Origin: a virus
Length of the DNA stretch: 64,000 nt
Virus record (IMG/VR): IMGVR_UViG_3300036944_001324
Span: 62,001 to 126,000 of that record
Reading direction: 5' to 3' (one strand)
The position numbers and the translations under genes were made by a program. Below, piece after piece: positions 51,701-59,100 of this stretch; within the stretch, counting starts at the first letter, position 1, and the number at the start of each line of letters is the position of its first letter. Under the pieces are notes generated by a model. It had not been told where the DNA came from. It saw only the letters and a list, made by a program, of their open reading frames with translations, and did no database searches.

Positions 51701-53581
51701 CTCGTCCATGATGCTACCGTGACCTTCATTGAAAGCATTTTGAATAGCTGCTCGTGGATCTTTCAACCCACTCTTAGCCTCGCCCATGCTGTCGATGAAC
51801 TTGTTGCGTGCGCGCAAAGCTTTGCCAGTCCCGGAGAACTTGCCTGCTTCTTTGCTGTCGAAGAAAGCCTGCATGGCGCGTGCCACGGCTTCAGCTTCTT
51901 CTTTGGAGCCAGTGCCTTTCCAAAAGCCAGCTTCCGTCATCCGTTGGGGCGTCATAGAAGAGCCAGTGATCTGACCCTTGAGCAAAGAACGCTTGAGGCG
52001 CTCTTGTGCTTCTTGACTCAAGTCAGAACCAGAAGCGACTTCTGATACGAACTTGTCCATTGCACCGCCACTGCGCTGACCTTCCGAGAAGCGTTTGTTG
52101 TATTTCTTGATCAGATCGTCTTTGCTAGCAAAACCAGCTTTGTCGTGATCGTAGTACGTAAGGCCGATCTTGGTGTCACCCGTGCGTGCGATTTGCAGCT
52201 CTTGCAAGATCCGTGCAAGGTAGCCCGGCATCACCTCGGTGATAGAGCGCTTGTATGCGTTATCCAGTTCGGCTGGTTGCTTGAGGTTCTCCCCGCCCTT
52301 CTCTTTGGCAATACGTCGTTCGTTATTGCGGGCAGGCACCATCATCGAGGCAAGACCACGCAGAACCTGCATGGTGGTGCTCTCGTCCATCTCGCCACCG
52401 AATGCAAAGTCACGCAGCTCAGCGTCGCCGTTTTGCATGACGTTTTTAAGGGTGGAAGCACCCTTTTGAATCGCTCGATTGGCTTTGCGGTTACCGCGGG
52501 TGATCTTGCGGATCTTGCCGCCTGCGATGTCATCAAAGACACCCAGACCAAACTTGGTAGCACCTTCGGCGATCTGCCTGCGACGACGAACTGCTGGATC
52601 TTCATCATCAAGGTCCATGTCCATGTCAGAAGCCATGGTTGCCCCTTGGAGTCCCATGACAACATAGTCAGTCATTTCCTTGAGCGACTTGGCAAACTGG
52701 TTGCTCGCTGCTTGGAAGATGTTATCACCACCGGCACTGAACTTACCCAAGGCCTTGTCAACGAACTGGTTCTTCGCGTTGTTGACGAAGCGTTCAGTGA
52801 TACGGATCTTCTCAGACTCTGGAAGGCCGGTGTTGTGTCGGATCTGATCGAGCTGAGTACGGTTTTGTGCGATCAGCATGCGCAGCTGCTCGTTGGTATC
52901 CCTGATACCGAAGACCATGCGGTACTGCAGCTCCAGGCTCTTCTTTTGATAAGCCTGGGTAATACCTACCGTGTGCTTAGCGAGGATGTCGCTAGAGCGA
53001 GCGATAGTGTTGAGCAAGTTCGTATGCGTTTTGAAACGAACAAGCTCAGCGGTCTTTTCGATGTTGGCTTTGGCTTCGTCTTGCTCACGCTCATGTTGAC
53101 GTACATCGTCCTGAGCTGAAAACATCTGCTCCAAGGAAGCCGCAATGGCGCGATCTTCTTCGGCTTGTTTGTTGAACTTTTCAGCCTTGTAACCCCGAGT
53201 GTTTTCTTCAAGGTAGTCAACCAGCTTGAGCGTGCGGCGCATTTTCTGCGGAATCTTGTTACGAATCGACTTGGCGAATTCGTTAACAGGCTCGCGTGCA
53301 GTGTTCTTGAACTCGTTGACAGCATTCGCGATGGTGTCACGTGTTCCAGTATAGGTGTCGAAAGCTTCCCCGTATTCAGCAGGAAGAGCTTTACCCACCA
53401 GACGACGCAGAGTCTGCTCGTCAGAGTAGTGGGCTTTTGCAGCGGTGGCGATTCCTTTGCGGATCGTCTTGGCCGGGCTTCTGTCTTTCGGGTCAGTTTC
53501 CCCGAAGTCAAAGTCACCCATTCCGAAGTCCATATCATCGAACTCCGTAGGCCCGCGCTTGAGCCGATCAGATTTTATCAT
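45737..53581 (-). CDS. Giant virion peptidoglycan hydrolase with M15 peptidase and SLT domains (phiKZ gp181-like), 2614 residues
   Basis: The longest gene in the window. The first ~1400 residues are helical, Ala/Lys/Glu-rich, with Gly-rich linkers (GGGFGGSGGGKSGGG near 780). About 1430-1480 has hydrophobic segments (IPALAGVAALLGAPIVATAL). About 2030-2130 is an M15-type D-Ala/L-Ala peptidase with zinc ligands in SLHEYGLAFDI and EPWHIEP. About 2270-2400 is a soluble lytic transglycosylase domain, with catalytic Glu near 2299 (VAVESSFKSG) and GLYQFTKGTW. The C-terminus is Ala/Pro/Ser-rich. phiKZ gp181 is a known structural peptidoglycan hydrolase of similar size next to the virion RNAP genes. 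It should open the cell wall when the tail penetrates. Having both peptide- and glycan-cleaving domains is notable. Confidence 0.85.
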   Translation of the reverse strand: MIKSDRLKRGPTEFDDMDFGMGDFDFGETDPKDRSPAKTIRKGIATAAKAHYSDEQTLRRLVGKALPAEYGEAFDTYTGTRDTIANAVNEFKNTAREPVNEFAKSIRNKIPQKMRRTLKLVDYLEENTRGYKAEKFNKQAEEDRAIAASLEQMFSAQDDVRQHEREQDEAKANIEKTAELVRFKTHTNLLNTIARSSDILAKHTVGITQAYQKKSLELQYRMVFGIRDTNEQLRMLIAQNRTQLDQIRHNTGLPESEKIRITERFVNNAKNQFVDKALGKFSAGGDNIFQAASNQFAKSLKEMTDYVVMGLQGATMASDMDMDLDDEDPAVRRRRQIAEGATKFGLGVFDDIAGGKIRKITRGNRKANRAIQKGASTLKNVMQNGDAELRDFAFGGEMDESTTMQVLRGLASMMVPARNNERRIAKEKGGENLKQPAELDNAYKRSITEVMPGYLARILQELQIARTGDTKIGLTYYDHDKAGFASKDDLIKKYNKRFSEGQRSGGAMDKFVSEVASGSDLSQEAQERLKRSLLKGQITGSSMTPQRMTEAGFWKGTGSKEEAEAVARAMQAFFDSKEAGKFSGTGKALRARNKFIDSMGEAKSGLKDPRAAIQNAFNEGHGSIMDEMGFTKANELDADQSDIDLDKIIETALGGGKVVKSDFFAKDGIKPMNPASILEKLKKITISRWKYKKTESDDQSPKVGPMAQDVNKEFGEEAAPGGKKIDLTSMNGIAMAGIQGLQDRIDKELGDTKGMGNLQKLVHIAERQYGVLSMIAESMERGGGFGGSGGGKSGGGFSMGGFGKAASEKANAFAEQAAGYADQAKDKVKGFWNSTMGENLGKFKDKLRGGWNRGKAVARLGKRVGSKVVEEAADKASKSRLFGARMFQDLKDGIPVIGELFVGNEKAPRITSEGLQAGAYFDAKGKVLSTLMAVADAVEGVFDENGKYILSPSELKKAYVKSNAKIFARVFADRVQRAMTAAGKGLGRLLNVTGQTALFAKRKLGMVGNFGKAILKEVLIPPRDVYVKGEATPRLYAHVMRLGGYLNKSDGSVIDRPTKIKGEVVDATNETKISIEDLVKGLVDEDGNPFKTITQQIAEGMRKRAVSAVRTTAWIAKKSKKVLSGIGSAAKTFVTKGLSGFRNNGGPGGEATSQIQISEQSHSVLEQIRDILDSRLPQSSSGGPLATIAKAADAPNTNNNGPAAPGEPPATNRDYDGGTNLLSAAGKAVGAGASAIGSAFSRWRSKRKGLGALGGTGATGDTADVKEAVKDGQEKTTREIDELKKQNKSLFKRFMGGAKEKFNNAKARYSGKAAVAGAAGAKGDTDGDGLRDNSWQDLKNKQRNINEPTKDLSDVQKPGSMGTENTIDMIINSLTSKGGMLAGLASGIADMFGGGGGKGGKGGKPGGKPGIFSRAASKIGTWGKAGVRTAAGVGARMGGAAGLGRGAMAVGGFALKRLAIPALAGVAALLGAPIVATALTVAGAVWGLKELYDLVKGDNTEPVKAKGSGNLRALRMAEYGVGMGDTGPIATLQWLEEYLFPFVKLDEGKASIDESKIDAQEIVTRFRIDVDNEQQLATFSRWLERRFKPNFLKHAAAAKTADLKKMADIDNLKPSNELAFFKAVTAVSEGHDELSNPFGSGNDLSVNGAAIRDMKEVLGKMLEEKASKASKTEKLALETSKGDMKRKEVDAVLKSAQDQSKGGAAAGKAGMKDYVDMKSQHNQLNAYKNDASKDVSVLGGQGITYSTSNIEPLPSKSVDALASIRFRLYGIMDVQPNKVASLNSLEAHVQKQIDLSSEGVATFTGDPSKVLTIVNGLFGVDKDNTRAVDNWVTWFQSRFLPVFTTFYAQACFHTQTKDLAAANAALTPTQSEAVANAMMAIASQVMKVSASPWPGYTLSETTVSIKPFVELLKERAEKQTIQEEKVKSSPASTTPTQTPQMLRAVYRPDTPQMAGAKPAYQANVLPDMESDAKANAGSSGGPAKTEKTSAPPSTGSLKVAGGDLMNGSGAEAFLKYHSGATLDGANPEAVKLFRGMVEEYGTITGKKIQLNAGMRSFADQQREYMNNPENAARPGTSLHEYGLAFDINSIDANALDKLGLMRKYGFTRPVGGEPWHIEPAGIQDNVNKYKKDGMAATMAVSHSPGKGGGGVGRAKGLYAHGRRNTDHALALFNAGGETIKSDREGDASRSAATPSMTGKGGYAGGAAQIGAEVTASGSAGSIGGSGGGSLPDFEGSPKLKGSPAGQAQTALNNYEGKGGGYQDLKGGGSSVADMKKLVADAAAQVGVDPNLAQTTVAVESSFKSGAAAGTSSAKGLYQFTKGTWNDMVKKHGASYGIPADASPNDPKANAIMGALYLKQNLQTAQKAGMPANALSAYLLHFLGPGGGRRFMGLADNVTPAHAMPEAAAANKSIFFDGGRPRTKQEIMTLLQNKLTKAASAFGIGSPDVGNVTQVAKATTPAANDSAGSVSTPSPSTSVASESGAPTMQNALYRPSQEETTPKPRQVSSGSPSFMPMAVQPAMQRDARDTEVGARSTHEKNLIDGIGNTNKILIESRDIQQRILDLMIAKQGEQTEAASTAGAATPPAPSSTGSPQPDRRPRKVSEPIVDTRRVA

Positions 53582-53848
53582 TGGTGATTTTCTCTACTTG
53601 GTCCAAAATTATTTGACATCCCTGTGGGTCTCACTAGCAGGGTATATAAGGGATACCTCTTAGCTCCCGTTATAAGAGCTAAAAGGCGTCCCTGTTTTTG
53701 CCCCTGCCGAGGTAGCTTTCACGAGGAACGAAAAGCTTACGCATCATAGCGATTAAAAGCGGATGATGTAAAGATCGTATCTAAACATAGCAATCTCTTG
53801 ACACTATCAGGTAGCTTTCATCGGTAGTTTTTCACTGGTCCAATATCC
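53582..53848. promoter_or_regulatory. Divergent regulatory region between giant hydrolase and RNAP genes
   Basis: 267 bases without a gene. It contains GGTAT...ATACC (53641-53657), TTAGCTC/GAGCTAA (53660-53682) and a dyad TTACGCATCAT...ATGATGTAA (53740-53772). AGGTAGCTTTCA is directly repeated at 53710 and 53809, 99 bases apart. TTGACA occurs at 53613 and 53798, but no TATAAT sits at proper spacing. Promoters for two late virion genes must be here and seem not to be host-type. Confidence 0.6.
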
Positions 53849-55852
53849 ATGTCTTCCAAAATTCCGTTTAACATCAAACTGCTACAGCTTGACGCTAAAG
53901 CTACGGTGGCGCTCAAACCTATCACAACGAACGACACGTTCGAAGGAGCCACCCGCAACTTTCACCCCAGTGGTTTGTTCTCAGTGAACATCTTTGGTCG
54001 TGTGGGTGATCCCTCACGGATGAAGAGTTTCGCCTACATCGACATCAAGGTACCGATCTTGCACCCCTTGGTGGTGCGGGTACTTGGCAAACTCAAACGC
54101 ATCTATCCTGAGATTCTCATGGGTAAGACCTACGCGGTCTGGGATGCAACACTCAAAGACTTCGTCAAAAGTGACATGCTCTCTGGTGAGACAGGTTATC
54201 ACTTCTTCATGCAGCACTTTGAGAAGATCCAGTTCCCGCAGCGCCTGTCCGATATTCGTGAACTGAACATCAAGTTCATCGAGAAGGTGCGTGGCGTGAA
54301 TGCGACGACTGAACGCATCATCGTTGCCCCGGCTGGTTTCCGTGACTTCATCATCCATGCGGATGACCGTGAAGAAGAAGACGAGGTCAATGCCCTGTAC
54401 CGCAAGATGCTGTCGGTCTCCAACCCGATCAGTCGCAGCGCTTTTGAAGCATCTCCCAAGACGTTCGATAAAGCACGCGCTTCCTTGCAATCGACCTTCA
54501 TCGAGATCTTCGAGTATTTCGAGAAAATGGTGGAAGGCAAGAACAAGCTTTTCATGGGTAAGTGGTTGACTCGTGAGATCGCTTACGGCACTCGTAACGT
54601 GATCACTACGCAGAACCTGCCTGTCAAGAAGCTCTTCGCCCCCGACTCACCCGGTTTCAACCACACGGGGATTGGCTTGTTCCAATACCTCAAAGCTTAC
54701 CAGCCTGTTTGTATTCACCAAGTTCGTGAAAACTTCATCTCCAAGGTGTTCACGACCCCGCAAGCTCCTGCGCTGCTGGTGAACATGAAGACGCTTCACA
54801 CCGAACGGGTGTTGGTGGACTCTGAACACTTCGACAGTTGGATGACACCTGAAGGCTTGGAGCGTATCTTCAACCTCTACGGTGAGGAAAGCGTTCGCCA
54901 TGAGCCTATCGTGATCGAAGGCCGCTACCTGGGTCTCATCTACAACGACGGCAAAGGCTTTAAGCTTTTCCAAGACATCGACGAGCTTCCAGAAGGTGCA
55001 GACCCTAAGTTCGTGAAACCCATCACGCTGTCTGAGCTGTTCTACATTGCCGTGTACCAATACACGGAAAACTACATCCTGAACGTTACCCGTTTTCCTG
55101 TGACGGGTTTTGGTTCGATCTATCCAAGCATCCCTTACCTGAAACCAACGATGGCGACGGTGAGTTTGCAACCGATGAACGATCAATGGGAGTTTGATGA
55201 GCAGCAACCTATTGCTTACAACTTCCCGGTCCGCGATAGTGCGTTCGTTAATACCCTGATGCCCGCACCAAACAAGCTCGGTGGGCTTAACGCCGACTTT
55301 GACGGGGACAAATGCACAGGCATGGGTATCTTCTCGCTGGAAGCTTGCGAAGAAGGTCGTCGCGTTCTGAAGAGCCGTAACTTCTACGTTCTCTCAAACG
55401 GCAAGATCGCCCACTCACTGAACACAGACACCGTCAAATACCTGATGCGCGGCCTTACCAGCAAGCCCCAGGCTTATCCGGTAACGGAAGCTTACCGGGA
55501 AGAAAATGACTCCACGTTCGAGCACTATGGTGAAGTGTTCAGCATCAACAAAGTGCACGAGATCATCGAGAAAAAGAAACTCGAGATTACTTATCTGAAT
55601 GCAAACAAGTCTTTGGCTTGGTTGCTCGATGTGCAAGACCGCAAAGGTCTGAAGTACGAAACGTTGGCTGATCCCGAACGGATCAAGAATGCGGATACCG
55701 AAACACCACTGATCGTGATCGATGACCCGCGCTGTGATTTGGTCGTGGCTGATGGTTTGCATCGGTTGGTCAAGGCTGTTCGTATTGAACACCGCACCAT
55801 GGTTCCTTGTTACGTCCTCAAATACTCGGACATTGCTTCCGCCCGTGTTTGA
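53849..55852 (+). CDS. Virion RNA polymerase beta-prime N-terminal part (phiKZ gp180-like) with C-terminal ParB/Srx-like domain
   Basis: 667 residues. The catalytic loop N481-A-D-F-D-G-D487, followed by KC instead of QM, holds the three Asp that bind the two catalytic magnesium ions. MGIFSLEACEEGRRVLKSRN next to it matches the bacterial LTLEAQLEARALMMSTNN stretch. The bridge helix and trigger loop are absent and must be in another gene. After ~580 the chain no longer looks like polymerase: LADPERIKNA, then PLIVIDD, VVADGLHRLVKA (D635-GLHR639) and TMVPCYVL follow the order of ParB/sulfiredoxin-fold domains (PI-x-V ... DGxHR-xxA ... VPV). The polymerase call is strong. The fused domain is my reading. 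Confidence 0.85.
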   Translation: MSSKIPFNIKLLQLDAKATVALKPITTNDTFEGATRNFHPSGLFSVNIFGRVGDPSRMKSFAYIDIKVPILHPLVVRVLGKLKRIYPEILMGKTYAVWDATLKDFVKSDMLSGETGYHFFMQHFEKIQFPQRLSDIRELNIKFIEKVRGVNATTERIIVAPAGFRDFIIHADDREEEDEVNALYRKMLSVSNPISRSAFEASPKTFDKARASLQSTFIEIFEYFEKMVEGKNKLFMGKWLTREIAYGTRNVITTQNLPVKKLFAPDSPGFNHTGIGLFQYLKAYQPVCIHQVRENFISKVFTTPQAPALLVNMKTLHTERVLVDSEHFDSWMTPEGLERIFNLYGEESVRHEPIVIEGRYLGLIYNDGKGFKLFQDIDELPEGADPKFVKPITLSELFYIAVYQYTENYILNVTRFPVTGFGSIYPSIPYLKPTMATVSLQPMNDQWEFDEQQPIAYNFPVRDSAFVNTLMPAPNKLGGLNADFDGDKCTGMGIFSLEACEEGRRVLKSRNFYVLSNGKIAHSLNTDTVKYLMRGLTSKPQAYPVTEAYREENDSTFEHYGEVFSINKVHEIIEKKKLEITYLNANKSLAWLLDVQDRKGLKYETLADPERIKNADTETPLIVIDDPRCDLVVADGLHRLVKAVRIEHRTMVPCYVLKYSDIASARV

Positions 55853-55879
55853 GTCCCTTTTCCTTTTGTGAGTAACGAC

Positions 55880-56122
55880 ATGTCTGATACTCGTGTTTAT
55901 GTTCCTGCAGGTTCTGCGGGAGGCCACCCGGCTTTTGTGGAGCATGTTCCGTTGGGTCAAACCAATGCGAAGAACTTCGGCATTGCGGTTACTGCCCTTC
56001 GGCCCAACATCCCTGGCGTGGATCTGCGTCAAGTGCAAAGCGTCAACGGTGCAGCCGTTGACGTGGGTACTTCTGCAAACTACGTCGATATGAATCCCCG
56101 CACTCACGTGCTCAAGAAATGA
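55880..56122 (+). CDS. Small unknown protein between the two RNAP genes, 80 residues
   Basis: ATG 55880 (MSDTRVYVPAGS) is preferred; an in-frame GTG at 55868 is possible. It overlaps the beta gene by ATGA at 56119-56122 and follows the beta-prime gene by 27 bases, so the three are one operon. The body is short and beta-like, Val/Asn/Gly-rich, with no Cys or catalytic motif. In the phiKZ order I recall, this is the place of gp179. A polymerase-associated or virion role is inferred only from position. Confidence 0.65.
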   Translation: MSDTRVYVPAGSAGGHPAFVEHVPLGQTNAKNFGIAVTALRPNIPGVDLRQVQSVNGAAVDVGTSANYVDMNPRTHVLKK

Positions 56123-59100
56123 AACCATCTCAATCCATCGCGTCTTTGCTCGGTCGGGTAGATCCTTCTTTGGAAGTGATGATTACCCCCGAGCTGTTTC
56201 GCCGTCGTTTCGTTGTGTGGAAACCAGAACACCTGGTCATGCCACCAACACCGCTGATCAACCAGTTCGAGTTCCCCAACAACGCAGTCTATCACTACGT
56301 TGTCATGGACGGCATCCAAGAGGGCCCAAGCCCTACGGATGTGAAGCTCGCGACGATCGATAAAAAGATCACCATCGAAGCAGTCCGTCAGCTCACAAGC
56401 TCTGAAGGTAAACCAGCCCCGATTGCTGTCAACATCCAGTCGTCTGTTGACGCCTGGCACCGGTACAACAAACGTTTTCGCAAATCGCGCGATGCGGTGG
56501 CAGAAGCTCCTAGCGAGCAGACACTGGCCATCATCAACTACGCGTTCTTGCCGCAGCTGTACCGCTACACCCGCTCGATCTACACGGATCGGTATCGCTG
56601 GGTGAATACCTGGGCCACTGTGTTCAACAAGATCAATGAGATCTCCCAGACCACCACCCGCACGAACTTCATCTTCGTGGACATGCCGCAGCAACTACCG
56701 TCCATGCAGCGTCTGGAAGCGCTGACAGACAAACCTGATGCAATGATCGTGCGTACGCTTCCAACTCCAGAAGACTGGATGCTCTACGAACTGTGGAAAT
56801 GGGTTGATCCTGAAAAGCGTGGTACTAGCTTGCTCAACCGGATCGATCCACTGCACTACGACAAGGTCCGACTGGTGATCCAAGACGCTGGTCGTTTCAT
56901 CTGCTTGGACTTGGGTCTTTTGAACCAATGGCTGCGCGATCCGACGGGTTCGAAAGAATCTACCGGACGTCTGAAGCCAGTCGAGTTGCAAAAGCGTCTG
57001 CTGCGCGGCTTGATGGGGTTGATGCAAAATCGTGTTCCAGTCATTCTTGACGAGAACACTGGCGATATCGATCAAACAGCCATCGATGCACAACAGCAAC
57101 AAAACGATGCTTCTACATCGACTAACGTGGGTGACACGGAGACCACTGCGCAACGGGTTGAGCGTATCCTGGCCGAGCTCGATGACGACATCGCTCAACT
57201 GGACACGAACGACGCGCAGCGGATGAAGATGCTGGAAGAAGGCGCCATCAGTGCTTCACAACCGGCTTCCGTAGAAACTACGGAAGAAGTGAGCTTTGAC
57301 AAACCAGTTACGCCTGTTGACATGATCCGCAAGCAAGCGGACAACCTGGACAACATGGGTGTACTCGCACCGTCCGAGTACCGCAAGATCTTGCGTTTGC
57401 TTGATAACGGTCAGAAACTCAAAGACCCCTTCGGCGGTGACAAGACGCTGGTGGAGTTCGGTACGGTCACTCCTGATGAGACGCTCATCAAGAATGTTCA
57501 CCAGTTGCCTGACTCGGTAACAATCATCGACAAGAGCATGCGTGAGGCATCGCTCAAGGATTTCGACAGCAAGTACATCGATCAGTTCCTGCGACGCGAT
57601 ACCGTCGGATGCGTTGCCGCCATGCAAAAAGCAGGGATGATCATCTCTGACTATCAGGTAGAGGTCAACGAAGACGCTCTTGGTAAGTACGAACTTCACT
57701 CCGTTCGTTTCTCTCCACTGGTAGGCCTTCCTACCACGTTGCGCTTTAAGCTCCCTGTTCCGGACTCGTCTGGCAAGATCAAGAGCGGCGGTACGGATTA
57801 CCGTTTCCGCAAACAGCGTGTGGACGCCCCCATCCGCAAGATCTCAGCTTCCCGTGTGGCTATCTCTAGCTACTATGGCAAGAGCTTTGTGTCCCGTTCT
57901 GAACGCAGTACCTACGACTACGGCCGCTGGTTGCAACGTGAAGTCATGGTGCAGGTCATGGGTGAGAACCCAACCATCACCAACATCAAAACAGGTGACG
58001 TGTTCTACCGCGAATGCACAGGACCTCGTTCGTTCACGGCGATGTCTGAGCGCTATCGTGAGTTCACCTTCCAAGGCATCAACTTCAATTTTGATTGGAG
58101 CAAGCAAAAGGAAATCTTCGGTGATGAAGCTATTGCCGAAGCCAAGACTCAAAACCTGACCCTCTGCGGTAAAGACGCCAATGCTCTTTACGCAGTGGAT
58201 GTGAACAACACGCTGTACAAGGTGGAGCCTGGTAATTCCACACCTGTGGAGTCCTTTGAAGTGTTCCTTGGTCTGGAAGCTTTGCGTGCTCCCTTGGAGT
58301 TCACGGAATGCCGCATCATGGGCAAGAACATTCCCACTGGTGTTGTACTGGCTTACTACTACGGCCTGAGCACGCTGATCAAGATGCTGGGTGCATCGGT
58401 GCGACGTGTTGGCGCTGGGCAGCGTCAGAACCTGCAACCCAACGAATGGTCGGTAGCCTTCGAAGATGAAACTCTCATCTTCAACCGTGACGATCGTCTG
58501 GCCACGCTGATCTTGGCTGGTTTCCGCTCGGTTGAAAAGAGCACCAAGCGTTACTCGATCTACGCTTTCGACAAGCAAGCCGTATACCTGAACGTTCTTG
58601 AGCAGCAAGGTCTGTCCGTTCGTTACCTGCGTGAACTCGACAACCTGGACAAGCTCTTCGTTGATCCGATCACCGAACGCGTTCTCAAACGCATGGGTGA
58701 GCCTACAACCTACCGTGGCCTTATCAAGCGTGCATCTGAGATGCTGCTCCTTGACGAGCATCCCCGTTTGCTTGACGTCCGTTACATGCGCTGGCGCGGT
58801 ATGGAGCGTATCGCAGGTAGCGTCTACACTGAGATGGTGCGTTCTGTGCGTGAGCATGGTTCTTTGGCCGGTCGTAGCAACGCCCATTTGAAGCTGAACG
58901 TCTACAGTGTCTGGAAAGCCGTGATGCAGGATCAGTCCATGACACAAGTCAAGGACATCAATCCCATCAACGACCTCAAGGAAATCGAAGCCACGACCTA
59001 CGCAGGTGCTGGTGGTCGCTCCAGCCGTTCGCTCACACGCTCTGCACGTTACTTCGATCCAACTGACCTGGGTGTTACCTCGGAAGCCACCTCGGACTCC

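Noticed and set aside
53613-53648. TTGACA and TATATA as a sigma-70 promoter
   Set aside because: The spacer is 24 bases, too long for a functional host promoter.
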